Notes: generated by a model not told the origin, from the sequence alone. Positions 29,201-44,700 are shown, numbered from the stretch's first letter. The stretch is 64,000 bases of DNA from Pterobdella sp. o SKG-2022 (GCA_964035795.1 OZ038324.1:1903779-1967778), one strand, 5' to 3'. Program-made: numbers and translations.

Positions 29201-30780
29201 GCATAGGACACATTAATACTCAACTTTGATGTGACGCCACGCTGAAGTCCTTATCATGAGATGACAGAAGGTCAAGGTCGAAGCTGCTCACTTCTGAAGC
29301 GCTTCATGTTGTTTTGTGCGCTACATAAATTAAACTTGAAGCATTTTTCAATTCATTTTTGTGCTCTTTGGTAGTTTAGTCGTTACTTTGAAAAACTAAA
29401 ACTTCTGATTTGAAATATTACGATTTGAATCTTTTATGAATCTAAAAACAAATAATTAACCCTAGAAAAGATGATTACCGCCATGCATTTAACTTCAAAT
29501 ATAATTCTTCCTCTCAACTCACCATCCAATCTTCCCTTGATCTCCAAGCATTGTTTTTCAATATTGTATCATTTCCTTGAAGAGCTCATGTCTTAGGAGC
29601 AAACGCACCTCAATGAGCCAGCAACATTTTGGAATCTTATGAGGTGTTATGAATATAATTCATATGAGATGTTGATGTGAGTCTGGGTTTTAAGCAAAGT
29701 GGAAAGTTTTTAATCCGACAGAGCAAAGATGAAATTTGAATAACAATTTTGGTTGAAAAAATAAGAAAACAAACTACGAAGTATTGAGCTATTTTGAACA
29801 AAAAATGATTGAGTGAAGAAGAAGTTGATGGAATAAATTGTACAAAATGAAGAGAAGACAAAAAATGAAGAGAAGACAAAAAATGAAGAGAAGACAAAAA
29901 ATGAAGAGAAGACAAAAAATGAAGATAAGACAAAAAATGAAGATAAGGGAATAATGATTAAAAAATAAAAAAAAACATAAAGAATGATGGAAAAGAAGTA
30001 AAAAATGAGAAAAAAAAGTACAAAAAACAAATAGCAAAACTAACTACTATAAGGAAGATGAGGATTTTCATGATGATGAGAAGGAAGAGGAAGATGAGGA
30101 AGAAGAAGAGGATGATGAGGAGGAAGAGGAGGAAGAGGATGATGAGAAGAAAGAGGAAGATGAAGAGAAAAAAAAAAGAGGAAGATAAAGCAATCAAGAA
30201 ATGGACCAAACATGATTACATGGTCATTGTCTCGTATGGAGTGTTTGATTAGTTTGATGAACTGAGTTGAGTGCCTATTAATTACTTCTCAAGAGTTTTG
30301 CTCGTTTTGTTCAAAATGATGCTTTTTATATTAAAAGCTTTTTTATGAGTTTTGAGAAGGTTTGTTTGTTTTTTATTGTTGAATAATTGTGAATATCAAA
30401 TGGTCCTTTTGGACAATAATAAAATGGTGAAAAATACTGGAACTAATTGAGTCTGAATGCAAAAAAAATAATTAAATAAAAAAACAATAATAATCTAAAA
30501 ATAGAAAGTAATAGAATGGCAAGAATTGAGAGCTGCGCAGAACAAATAGTTGCCAACACCAACGTAACGATGGCCTATCGATCAATCCATCGACCTATTT
30601 ACTCTGCCTCCCTCCTCGCATCCCACTCTTGATTACCTCATTCCAAACAAATGCAATACCTAGATTGCAATCACTTTTGCATCGACCCCCCAAGCACTTG
30701 TACCCACTCACAGCTTGCAAATTTGTTTTTTACATTCAGTGTCTCTCATTATTACCTTGATTAATACCACTATACAAAAT
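29201..30780. other. AT-rich intergenic DNA
   Basis: No gene recognised. Includes an 18-bp tandem repeat (29847-29946) and a GAGGAA/GATGAG purine tract (30050-30185). A motif GCGCTACATAAAT at 29318-29330 matches a repeat-end signature found elsewhere in the window. Confidence 0.6.
29847..29946 (+). repeat. 18-bp tandem repeat, about five copies
   Basis: Unit ATGAAGAGAAGACAAAAA repeated head to tail; the last copies read GAAGATAAG. Confidence 0.92.
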
Positions 30781-30799
30781 CTCGCGCGCCGGAAACGCA

Positions 30800-30880
30800 T
30801 TAATTGCAATCGCCTCATTGGCTGGCACACGTCACGTGCTCAGTTATCACGTGACCTATGACGTCACGCACGATTGCGTC
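30800..30880. promoter_or_regulatory. CRE and double E-box cluster
   Basis: CCAAT box (inverted, 30817-30821), CACGTG (30833-30838), TCACGTGA (30847-30854, CLEAR/M-box type) and a perfect CRE TGACGTCA (30859-30866) lie within 50 bp in a locally GC-richer island that starts with CTCGCGCGCCGG. This looks like a promoter. The downstream open frame (to about 31074, containing YEFVETLIDVWRHYF) is not recognised. Confidence 0.45.
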
Positions 30881-31079
30881 ATCATCAGCAGGTCTCTGTT
30901 GATGGTGTGGCTGTTTATGAGTTTGTTGAAACTCTTATTGATGTTTGGCGCCATTATTTTGTTAGCGCGGCAAAATGTCATTATCTGTATTTGGTTGAAG
31001 GATCTTTGTATCTTTGTACAAGTTGGGGGAGCAGACTGTTGAACTTGATAATCGATTGTTATGGCACTACATAGCAGAA

Positions 31080-32390
31080 TTAGGTCATAGCAGCGAAGAG
31101 GGGTGTTGAAGTAGCCAAGAGGGTGTTAGTTCAGCAGAGGGAGAGATTTGAGGTAGCTGAGAAGAGGTTGGGGCAGAAGAGAAATGGATGCAAAACTCAC
31201 GCGCACTGATGGCAGATGAAAGAAGTGCGAGAGATGATTGAATATGCGGTGGCTATTGTAGTGCTCTTAATTGATTTAGCTATTTAATTATTTTTTTTTG
31301 ATTTTGGTTTTTATTTATTTAGTTTGATTTTGGTTTTCATTCTTTTTATCAACGTTCTTCTTTCTTCTCCGGTCATCCTTATCTTTTGCTTCACTTTTAT
31401 CTTCATCACCTTTACTTCTCCATCATCCGCATTATATTTTTTTTAACCTTTTCATTTTTTCTCTTTTTTTTCCTTCCTTTCCCTTTTTCTCTATTTCAAC
31501 ATCAGAGCAACAATGGACGATGAATGTTGTTGTCTAAATATCAACAAACAGCATCGTGAGTTAGGATGCCATCCAATCACAACTCTCTATTCTTATTTCT
31601 TCTTATTTCTTGTTTCCCTTCTTATCATTCATTTGTAAGCATTATCAAACTTCACTTTTTTTTTCTTTTCCATTACTTTTACTATTATCATTATTATTAC
31701 TATAAATTTTATTATTATTTTTTTGTTCTTATTCATAATAATTATTTTTAAAGACTTTTTTTAAATTCAATTTTCTTGATTTTTATTGTGAAATTCGAAA
31801 GATTTCAAATACATATATTTTTTAAAAAACTATAATTTTCAAAAAATTCAGCTTTGCCATAATTCATAATAATAATATTATTATTATTATTGTTTTTTTA
31901 ATGATTCACCACCCCTCCATCCATTTAACTTTCTTTTTAATACAGTTTTTATTTCCCATTTTCACCCCTCTTCCAATGTAGCAAGGACACAACCTTCATG
32001 ACAGGCTGATGCAGTCGAATGATGAACAACAACGTAGTACCACAGAAGTTGCACAAGACTGAAACAAAAAAACAAGAAGCATGCGCTGTGAAGCCAGTCT
32101 GTTACATTTTAACAACTTTTTCAACAAAAATTTAAAATAAAGCATTAAAACGAAACACATAAAGGCACATGAAAGTATAAACAGACAAAATAAAAAACAT
32201 AAGTTAAAACAATAAAAAAAAACAGCCAGACACATTAAACTGCACAAATGAGCACACAAAACCAACGCAGCACCACCAACGCCTACCACCACTATTACAA
32301 TTATGATTCTTGCAAACTTTCTTACGCCCTTTTCAATAGAAATAATTGAAGAAAGGCTTTGTATGAAAGATGTTCTTGCATCGAATGATT
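31080..32390. other. Intergenic DNA, no gene seen
   Basis: T-rich and pyrimidine-rich sequence with a TTATTA run near 31870. A 144-residue minus-strand frame (31996-32430) is a hydrophobic low-complexity artefact that starts inside a GGAT repeat. Confidence 0.55.
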
Positions 32391-32530
32391 GGATAGATGG
32401 ATGGTTGGGTGGGTGGATGGATAGATGCATGGGTGGATGAATGATTAGATGGATTGATAGATGGATGAATGGATGGATTGATGGATATATTGATGGATGG
32501 ATGGATTACTGGATTGGTAAAAAGATATAT
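32390..32530 (+). repeat. Short GGAT tetranucleotide field
   Basis: About 140 bp of imperfect GGAT/GATT units. Confidence 0.9.
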
Positions 32531-32667
32531 AACTGGATAGATCAAGTAGTGAATAGGTTTTTGGTTGGATAAAAACCTAAAAATGAAAATATTCGAAGCA
32601 ATATGGCGTCGTTATAAAATTAAGAGTAAATACCCAAGAAAATGTTTTAGTTAAAAAGTTAATAATC

Positions 32668-33038
32668 TAATGAATGAATGAATGAATGAATGAATGAATG
32701 AATGAATGAATGAATGAATGAATGAATGAATGAATGAATGAATGAATGAATGAATGAATGAATGAATGAATGAATGAATGAATGAATGAATGAATGAATG
32801 AATGAATGAATGAATGAATGAATGAATGAATGAATGAATGAATGAATGAATGAATGAATGAATGAATGAATGAATGAATGAATGAATGAATGAATGAATG
32901 AATGAATGAATGAATGAATGAATGAATGAATGAATGAATGAATGAATGAATGAATGAATGAATGAATGAATGAATGAATGAATGAATGAATGAATGAATG
33001 AATGAATGAATGAATGAATGAATGAATGAATGAATGAA
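32668..33038 (+). repeat. (AATG)n array, about 92 units
   Basis: Uninterrupted tetranucleotide array of roughly 370 bp with sharp edges (AATCT on the left, AAGCTAGC on the right). Confidence 0.98.
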
Positions 33039-33449
33039 GCTAGCTTCTTTTATATTCAGCTCTTAATTTCGTTACGTCGATCCAATCAATCGTTGCAAAA
33101 AATATCAATAATGGTATAATAATAAAATTATTGTTTATTTAAAAAAATTCTATAAATAAATATTAGCATATCGTTTTAAATGTACATTCACTCAAAAATC
33201 ATGTACAAAAGGCTAATACCTGTTAAAAGGCGGTTTTGGAGGCATAAAGCACACACAAAATGACAAAAGCACACATAATGAGACTCAATTCAGTTGAAAG
33301 CTCTGATTGCATTTATTATGTTCCAAAAGTGTTTCAAACTGTTCAACAAAAAGAGCGGCAACACTTTTACTCGTCTTGTTTGCGCTGGTCAACCATTCGT
33401 AGCCAACAACACATCCATCTTTGTCATTGCTCACCAACACATATATATA

Positions 33450-34020
33450 AACGAATGGTTGGATGGATTGATAGGTGGGTGATTTGGGAGATGGGTGGGT
33501 GGGTGGATAGGTGGATTGGGAGCTGAATGGACTGAAAAATAGATAGACGTATAGATGGATTGGAGGATTGATGAATGAATGGGTAGATTAAGAGATGGAT
33601 GAATGTATGAATGGTTGGTTAGAAAGGTGGATGTAGAAGTTGTTGATAGGTGGATAGATAAGTAGATAAATGAACAATTGAATGCATGGGTAGCTGGTAG
33701 ATGCTGAAGTTTTTTAGTGAACCTATACTCACTGAAAACCCAAGCTATTCTTGCTTATTAAATGTAGTAAATTTTTTCATAATCAACGTTGAACATTGTT
33801 GGATATTGCTTATTTGTACATTAAGATGTTTCTGAAAATTTGTATAGTAAGATATGTCGAGTGATGAATGAGTTGATGAATGGGCTGGTGGATAGATGGG
33901 TGGGTGATTTTTTGAACTAACATAAATAGATTGGTAGGTGGATGGGTGGGTGAATAGATGGGTTGGTGGGTGGATGGATGGGTGGATGGATGGGTGGGTG
34001 AATGGATGGATGGGTAAGTG
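33450..34020 (+). repeat. Degenerate GGAT/GGTG field
   Basis: Imperfect period-4 sequence in two blocks (33450-33680 and 33870-34020) separated by ordinary AT-rich DNA. Confidence 0.9.
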
Positions 34021-34194
34021 TCCAAATGAATTGATGAATGAAAGAATAGATAATGTAATATTTAAATTGATGCAGAACAAATCTTTTTGAACTTGATGAA
34101 AAACATCATAATTTATTTGGAGATTACATGAGAAAAAATGGATCAGCAAAAAAAGTGAGCACTTTAGAAAGCAAATATAGTTGAAACTTTATTT

Positions 34195-36102
<1,908 letters not shown>

Positions 36103-38725
36103 CAAGTAGAACCTAAGCCCACCATTAACACTATTATAATCTTAATAGCAGGCCTGCGAATACATGGAAAACAGGATAAATGGAGGATGAAAGACAATAA
36201 AAATAATTAGCATTGTAAACTCGTAACTCCCGCCACACATCCATCCCTCATCCGACTCGTCTGCAACAAATTAATGTTGCTGCGCTAAATTTGTTTTATA
36301 ATTTATTCTCCGACAATACTTCTTGTGTACTACTCATAATGATAATAAAAACGCAGAAAGCAGATTTATTGCTGATATTGAGCATTGTTTAATTTTGGTA
36401 TTTCATTCAATATCATTAGTGAAGGTTCGATCATAGTGGGGGAAACATATAAAAAAGGCAAAAAATTTCAATAACTCCTTCTCTCCTCCCTCCAAGTGAC
36501 CCATTCATTTACTTATCCAACTTGTTATCTTTCTATCAACTTCTCTTTCCATCATTCCCTCTTTTTCCCCATTCACCCACTCATTCATCCACTGACCTCA
36601 CCTCGCCTCCATTCTTCTTTTAACTCATGTTTTTTTTATTCAAACTTTTTTACCACGTTCTCTTGCATAAATTCATCAATCCATGCATCGAGTTGACTAT
36701 TCATGTATCTACTGACCCATCCAATCATTCATACATCCATCTTTCTCATTTATTTTTTTATTTCTATTCTACCCTTCATACATCCATGCATTCATGCATC
36801 AAAGAACTTATGCATTGGTCACACATAAATGCAAACTCCAACAAAATGAATTCATTCACTTTTAAAAAATCCTCCCAAATCCTTAAAACCACATTCCATG
36901 AGTTTCTCTCTCGTCCCAACAAACCTCACAACCCCTCCCCCATCCCCCAAATCCAAATTACACCACCATCCCTCTGCATCCCCTATTTTTTATTTGTTTT
37001 GAAGACACGGTAGATAATAATTTTTTGTACCAAACGTATGTTTTAGAGGTCAGGTGCATGGAGATTTATTGTCGACAAGAAGTGCTGGTGATGATGGCGG
37101 CAGTTAGGTCTTAGTGGGTATTGTGGTTATGCTAATACGGGTTACAGGTTCAAACCGGAACTACTTTTCAGCTGTCGATGTTTTTCTTTTTTAGTTTTTT
37201 TTTCAGATTATTTATTCAAAAGTTTTTGAAGCTTACTCAAAAGCAATTTAAAAAATTCAAATTTTATTCTGTCTCATAAAAAGATTTTAAAACAAAACAA
37301 AAATATGAACGATATTTCTTTGAAGCCAAGGGTGAGTGATAAAAAGGAAGAGAGATCAAAGACCTTCTGTTTTTTCTTTGCTCGTGCATAGATAAAACAG
37401 CTTCAAGAAAACAAACTCAATTGGAGCGGAAATAGTTAATCTCTGGGACTTGTGTATGTCAGGTGACCCAACGATCTATGATGCCCGGCCGAAGATTATT
37501 TTTCAAATTTATCCCTCTTTATGATTTTTTTTTGTTTGATTTCAAATTTTTTTCGAATGTTTTTTTATCCTATTTATTATCTTTTTATTATTGTTTTTCT
37601 TTTTGTCGTGCAGATTTTTTAAACGTGCATGAAGAATTATTTTGTCAATTTTGGTTTTTTTCGGATTGTGTTCAAAGAAAATTTTATAGAAAATATACTC
37701 CCAAATGTGTGGCTTTCGGCTGAGTAGCCAATCAAAAATGAAACGGAATGAGTCGTCATAACTGCTCCCACACTGGCATGCACCCCTCGTGGAATACAAA
37801 TTGTGTTGATTATACAAGTTTCAAGAATGATTCTTCAACAAAAAACTTCTCGACTTCAACATACAGACATAGATTTCACGCTCAAAAATGTTCTGCTAGC
37901 ATCCTGATCCTTTAACACGCTTCATTCTCAACCACTCAAACCTCATGAAATACAACACAACAAAGTACCAAGGCATTCCTCATTATCTTTAAATAATGCA
38001 CTACTGAGACTTAAAAGCTTCAAGGCACTATTAAGCACCGCATGTTAATGTAATTTTGTTGCTTGCTAATTAAATTAATCACAAAGCAGTTTGGATTAGA
38101 GCAAAGTTCCTTGCCACTCAGGGATTTGTCTCATTTACATCTCATGTCTTGCATGTGTTAGCATGGTGCCCCATAAATACAGCTTCATCACAACCTGGCC
38201 ACTAATCCTCCATCCGTTTGTGAGCCTTCACAAAGTTCCAAGGTGGATTTTATGCTATTCAATCAAAAGTTTATGTTTCTGACACAAAAAATTAAATTTT
38301 TGGTTGTATTTGTTTGAATTTTATAAAATTAAATTTCAAAATCTTCATTACACATTCATCCATGCATTTCACGCTCCACTGCACACACGGCTGCCATCTC
38401 AACTTCCTTAACAGATAATGTTCTTTCGCATTGCTCTTATAAACACTTTTTCAAACATCCATCTATTTGAGGATTTCGTTTTAAATATATTTATATTTTG
38501 ATATTAGTATTTCTTTCTACAACTTTTATAAATAAAAAAATAACACCCCATCATCAATAATATAAAACTTATAATAATAATAGGAACCCCATATGCCATC
38601 CTATAAGCATAAAAATATGCTAGCGGAGAAGAACCCGCTGAAGACTCGAGCCCATGGGAGTAAGAAGATGAGGTAGCAGATATCATCAAGAAAAATGACT
38701 TTTAAACACTACCTTGAATAAGCTA

Positions 38726-38728
<3 letters not shown>
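36103..38728. other. Intergenic DNA, no gene seen
   Basis: AT-rich. A short segment near 37080-37145 contains GGTTCAAACC, a B-box-like motif, but no tRNA fold could be drawn. Confidence 0.55.
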
Positions 38729-38788
<60 letters not shown>

Positions 38789-38820
38789 GTGCGCGTGTGT
38801 GCGCGCGTGTGTGTGTGTGT
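38729..38820 (+). repeat. GT/GC microsatellite
   Basis: About 92 bp of GT repeats with GTGC interruptions at the right end. Confidence 0.97.
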
Positions 38821-39731
38821 TTTTATTTGTTTGTTTGCTTGTTTTTGCGAGGCAAACATCATACTAAAACACATCATTTCACTTTAAAGATGTTTTTTGA
38901 AAAATCAGCCAAAAGTGAAAATATCCTTTCTTATCTTTCGAAGGAGAAGCTGACGTTGATAATGATGGTGATGATGATGATGTTTATGATAAAGATGGGG
39001 ATGAGGACGATGATGATGATGGAAATGTTTAGGATTAAGATAATAAAGATGATGATGAGGGTGATGATGAGGCTGATGATGATGATGCTGATGGTCAGAC
39101 GACCTTCGACCCCAGCATTATCTGCTTATAGAGCACGACTGAATAGATGCGCTGATCTTATTAGGGCAATTTTATTGAGTTTTTCCCCTTCAAATTCAAT
39201 TATTCTCCCTACCAGAACATTTTTAACTTTCTTATCTAGCTTTATTTCTATTTTTTCTAAAGATTTTCCAATTTTTTTAGTTTTTTTGATTAATTTATGA
39301 AATCTCACAAGTTTATTTAGGTTTTATATTTATTTCATTACTATTTTTATTTTGCTGTTTGTTAACTATTGCTCGGGTTCAAGTTTTTAGCAGGATTTCT
39401 CGTTATATTTCCAACGTTATTTATGTAATCCTGTGCCATAATCTCCCTCCCAATCTCCTATTTTATTTCCTCCACTTCTTAATCTCTTACTTACTCTTCG
39501 CAACTTTTTGCATATAAATGCATTTTCAAACAAAATACTCCTCATGTTAATGAGCTTTCAAATATTTCGAATATCAGACAAATGTACATTAAAAAAATGG
39601 TCAATTTTTGAGAAATAAATTAAAACTATCTAATGAATTGACAACAAATAAATCAAATTTTTCAAAAACTAAATTCGAGTTTGAAATTAATTCAAGATTT
39701 TTAGTTATACTTTTCATAAATCCTCAACAGC

Positions 39732-39880
39732 ACAAGTTCATAAAGACCTCCATATCACTCAGAGTGGCGCTGGTGCAACATGAAGAAGTTCTCTTCGAGA
39801 AAACTGCCGGTTGTTTTTTAAGCAATAAAGCAAAATTCGAAGTTGCTAAAATTGAAGTGGCGCTAACCCGAAGAGATTGA
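39732..39880 (+). CDS. Possible terminal exon, CS/p23-like fold
   Basis: Acceptor-like CCTCAACAG is followed by an open frame ending at TGA 39878-39880. It reads FIKTSISLRVALVQHEEVLF, a 14-residue spacer, then FEVAKIEVALTRRD. The alternating pattern and the closing KIE-hydrophobic-x-L box resemble the last strands of a CS (p23-like) domain. No upstream exon was identified, so this is only a candidate. Confidence 0.25.
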
Positions 39881-39945
39881 GTTTTTGTCCCATATCTTAA
39901 AAAGTAATGTCTGTATTTTCACGGGGTCGTTATTTAGGTTTTAAT

Positions 39946-40322
39946 AGAAAAACTACTCAAAATTTTTTGAAGTATTTTTTTTGACAACTCATCTTTCACG
40001 TTTGAAACCTCATCTGAATTCTTAAAAGTTTCTTCGATCACGTTGTTCACTTCGACCTTCTAAAAATATTATAAAAATTATTAATCGCAATTATTTACAG
40101 GGATATTTTTGAGAACTATAATAAAAAAATTGCAAGAATGCAACAATTAAGCTTGAGTAAAGTTTATTTCTCATATAATTTTTGCAACGAATTTTGAGAA
40201 AGCCCTCAAAAACTTACTCCTGCTTTTACTCACCAACCTTCTCAGTTTGTTGAAATGAACTCCTTCAAATTCAATCCCAAGGGTGCTAGAAAGTTTCGTC
40301 TTGTGACCAGACCTCACCTTTA
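39946..40322 (-). CDS. Possible terminal exons of an unrecognised gene
   Basis: A frame from about 40333 down to 40232 reads RLKVRSGHKTKLSSTLGIEF then EGVHFNKLRRL and meets a strong donor TTG|GTGAGT. A later segment (40063-39946) starts after ATTTTTAG, reads KVEVNNVIEETFKNSDEV and ends at a stop. The two join in phase 0. I do not recognise the product. Confidence 0.25.
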
Positions 40323-41355
40323 AACGGTTGCACCACTGCACCTCTCTTCTTTCAGATCTGCTTCGATAAAGGTTCCATTAAAGTACTTTGCCTTCAAAAC
40401 CTCCAAAGACTTATGAGCAACTAACATACCTTTATATTTATTCTTCAAGCCCCTAAACAACCATTCAATAAAATAAAACTCAAATAAACGAACAACATTC
40501 TTCCACATACAATGGTCCTCCTAATGGAAACATAAGTGACAGAACACCCATCATTATCATCACCACAAACGATTCAACAAGGTGGTGTGACCATGGAGGT
40601 TCCTAAAAGGTCATGTTTTTTGATGAATTTTGACTTCACCCCCTTTGTGGCCTGCCCCATTACACCCACCATAACCACGTCTTCACCCGTGCAACACTGA
40701 GGGGAACTATAACGTCACTAGAAGTCGTGTCTCTTCCGTTTAAGGGTGATGCAAGTGTGTGGATGTTCACTGATATTTTTCATTATTTATAAAACATTTT
40801 GAACTTATTTTTATCCATTTTTGTTATTATTTATTTATTTTTATCCAACCTGTTTATGTATCATCATCATCATCATCAGAGCCAGATCTAAACGTGATTG
40901 GTCAGTCAATTGTTTTAAAGAGGTTGATAATAGTTTGAATAAATAATTGAAATTTATTTTATGTATATCTAGCGCTGAAGATGCAAACGATGCATACTTT
41001 GAGAGTTGCAAACTCGCAAGAAGCACGCATTTAAAAATAAAATTATTGAGAAATTACTAATTTTATTTAAAAGTACTTGGTAATGCTACTTTTTGAGCAA
41101 AAACTTTGTTTAAAAATTAAATTGAATTAATTTACTGAAAACCAAATACTAAAACATCAACATGCATAATAAAAAACAAACAAAAATATATATTGGCGGC
41201 AGCAACTCGTATTTAAACACATATATTAAAAAATGGAACTGCATTTAAACTCACTGAGCGTTATCGCAGCATCTTGAGTCGATAGTGCCTCTCTGAAGAA
41301 TCGTTCGACCTCAAGGAGGTGTAGAGCCTTCTTTGAGGGGTTCAAGAAACGAGGG
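40320..41355 (-). CDS. Candidate exons of an unrecognised gene
   Basis: Three open segments with splice-like borders. 41355-41255 reads SPRFLNPSKKALHLLEVERF then FREALSTQDAAITL and ends CTCA|GTGAGT. 40696-40592 reads TGEDVVMVGVMGQATKGVK and ends ATG|GTCACA. 40442-40320 reads YKGMLVAHKSLEVLKAKYFN and runs to a TAA. The last two join in phase 0; the first does not join them directly. No family recognised. Confidence 0.25.
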
Positions 41356-41793
41356 CTAGTTTAACTATTGTTTTTATTATTCATTTGTTTTTATTATTAG
41401 ATTGAGTTTTTCAATTTATTATTTATTCATTTTTTTGATATATTTCATTTCTTTTTTAAAATCTTTTTATTGCTTGGAAGCTTTTTTTCATGTTAAAAAT
41501 TTTACGCGCGAATGAATCGGTCATATTTCGCAGTGGATTTATGGCCCGTCAACATTTAATACTACTATATCCTTCACACTCTCAAAACGAGGTATGCTTT
41601 GTGGATTTTTGAATAAGTATAAATTTTGAATTTTATTCAAAACATTTTCAATATAAAAATGGCTGAAAATTTAATAATTAAACTTTGTTTTCTTAACAGT
41701 AAAATGGTGAAACAAAGGGAAGGATTGAAAAGTTGATGTCTTTGACTATAAAAAAATAATATACATTAAGCAATGTAAACTAATTGATTTTCT

Positions 41794-44700
41794 TCAATAC
41801 TTGTTGTTGGTGAGAACCTTCAAATTTTTTCTGTTATGTGGTATATTTTGTTGAGTGTTGAGTTGCATAGGAGATAAAAGGTGGTGTTGTAGGTGGGGTT
41901 GTTGTATGTGTTGTGATGGTTGTTGTTGTAGTGGTATATGTTTTTGTTGTTGTGTCGTTATGTGTTGTTGCTGTGGTGGTAGGTGTTGTTGTTGTATATT
42001 TTTTTGTTGTTGTTGTTGTGGTATACGTTGCTGTTGGTGTGGTATAGTTGTGATGATATTTTGAGGCATTAAGAGTGGAAGTTGTTGCTGCATGAACTGG
42101 GAGGGAGGAGAGGTGATGGTGGGAAACGATGGGTGTACAAATGGTGATGGGGGTGGTGGTTTTGAAAGGTCGGGTGGTGTTGTGGGATAGAACATGGGAG
42201 TTTGAAGTTGGAGGTTGGTGTTTACAGTGTTGACTTTTTGCTCGTAAGTGAAGACTTGTTTTTTATCGCTGTTGAAACTGTTGCTACTGTTGTTGTTAGT
42301 GTGGTGAGAAGCATTGTTATAAGACTGACGATCGTAAGCATACGTGGGATATTCTTGGTAGGGGTCTTCATCTAGCACAGGCGTGGAAGAACCATCATTA
42401 CTCCATTGGGTAGCTGATGGTTGGGGGAATGATTGAGTGGGAGGGTGGTAACTTGAAGGTTGGTTGTGAGGTGTGTTGAGAGGAGGTTGGGATGTGATTG
42501 AAGATGTTGCTGGTGAAGACTGGAAAAACTGAAAAGATGTGGGTGGTTGGTTGAGAGGTCTGGATGTTGTAGCCTCTGTGGTGACTGTTGGAGGCAGATG
42601 AAACTGGTTTGAAAGAGTGGGAGGCAGAATTCTAGGAGTGACTGTACATGACGTAGTTCTTAAGGAAACATCGCTATCTCCAAAAGCATTCTTCTCAAAA
42701 GATTGCTGCTCAGTATTGAAGCTGTCATCGAGTTCTGATCGATCAAGGAGAAATGTGGAAAAGGGGCCATTGAAGGGGTGGTCATGGAAAGAATTCAAAT
42801 TCAAACTGTCATCTCTACCTTCACAGTTTGCCCTATTGAAGTTAGGCCACAAATTGCTTTTATTATCGACATCTTTTTTCTTCTTCTTCTTGTAGGTTGG
42901 TTGTTCTATGTGCAAGGTCAGCCCTGGATTGATCTTCTCATACAGGGCCTTCTTCACCTTCAAAAGCTTTTGGTGGTAATTACGATAAGCCTGCGTGGTG
43001 GTTGTGATGAGCTTTTATATGATATGAGAATGACATGACTTATGAAACATTGACTACGAAGATATTTATAATGACAAGATAAATTTAACACCAATATGAT
43101 GCAAAAGTTAGAGTTGCCCAAGCAACAGTGGTTTCTCAAAAGATTTTTAAGCTCAAAACTCAAGTTGCGCCACTTATCAAAATCCCCTCACGATTATTTT
43201 TTTAAAATGTTGAGTAGAATTTTATGAAGCTGACTGTTTCAAATTGGCTTGTTTTTATTACTTGAAACGCCTTGTTATTGGTTGAAACGCCTTGTTATTG
43301 GTTGAAAAAAGTGGAAGCAAAACAATAAAAAAAAAACGGTGACAACAAAATACACAATATAGCGTTTGTAAACCACTTAAACATGAATCATGAGGTTGTA
43401 GAAGCATCAACATTAAGCAAAAATAACATCATAACCAATAGCAAAACTAGCAGGACAAATCAATTTAATAATCTTGCGTTCAGCTTGGTGCACCGGGAAA
43501 AAAACGAAAAATCAGTACACAGCTCAAATAACCAGGATATTTTTATTACTAATAATTACTATTTTTATGAATTTTTATTTTTATTATTCAGTTATTGAAC
43601 AGATAACAATTATTTCATTCCTGGATACACACACACGCACACCACAAAGATGAAGCAACGATGGCTCACCGATGAAAGAATGCTGCATTCCCCCTTCTGA
43701 GCATCTAAGAAGATCTGACATTGCTCTAACGTCAACATCACCTGAGTGATTATTGCGTCATTTAAAGGCTATATTTAGTATTAACACTACGCAAAAAAAG
43801 TGTTAAAATGCAGGTAAAGCATTATAAAACGATTTTATTCACATTACTAAAACTTGCGCTTAGGTTCATCAATATTTCCTTAGAATCAACCTCACAAGCA
43901 CTGAATTATAAATAAAAGATTAGCAAGTCCACGTTCAGTGAATATTGTTTCCTGAGGTAACCCCAGGTAAGTAACCTGGAGGCATTGTTTTCTAAGGCAT
44001 CTTTTGCCAACTCTTTCTTTAATTGTGCTTTGTGTTGATTCTGGGCATGGGGCTTAACTGCGCCGAAGAAAGCGTCTCCAAATTGAGATTGCTTTCTTGT
44101 TATAACCTGCATAACAGAAGACTTCGGTAGCAGATATTAACAAACTGATATTCTGGAATCGTTGTCATTTGGGATGGAAAATGATCTTTTATTTTGAAAG
44201 ACAAACTGCCCAAGTGTGAGAAAAGTGGATCTTGAATTCGATAATTTCAAGTTGGACATTAGCTTGGAATGACAGTCTATGAAAATCTGTCCCAAATAAA
44301 GGACCTTTTTTTATAAATCACTCTATTATAGTGTCAATAGCCTTGGCCGACTAATGTCAACCCCAGTTAGTGGGACATATACAGTAGTATAATATAATTA
44401 GATTAAATATCAAGGCATCTTTAGAACCTCTGCTTATTTAAGAGCTGCTGAGAAACGAGAACCATTGATTTTGTTTGTAAATTCATGAAGACTTTAGGAG
44501 CATTAAAACTGCATGGAAAGCATGCCCTTGCCTTTCCCACATAGCATAATTAGATTATTAAAACATTAACATGTATTGAAAGTTCTGACCAGAATTTGAA
44601 CCCGGCATCATCACTCTTAGCTGATCGATTTTTTGTCGTTGATATTAACTGTGAAGTTTGTTTAAGTTGAAAGCACGAAGCTTAGAGAATGTTGACCGAT

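Noticed and set aside
31996..32430. 144-codon hydrophobic minus-strand frame
   Set aside because: Starts inside a GGAT repeat, low-complexity Leu/Cys/Phe content, no splice or family support.
37080..37150. Possible tRNA gene (B-box-like GGTTCAAACC)
   Set aside because: No convincing A box or cloverleaf; could be a degraded tRNA-derived repeat.
44575..44630. Possible minus-strand tRNA (T-arm-like CCGGGTTCAAATTCTGG)
   Set aside because: Only the 3' third resembles a tRNA; the 5' part has no D or anticodon arm.
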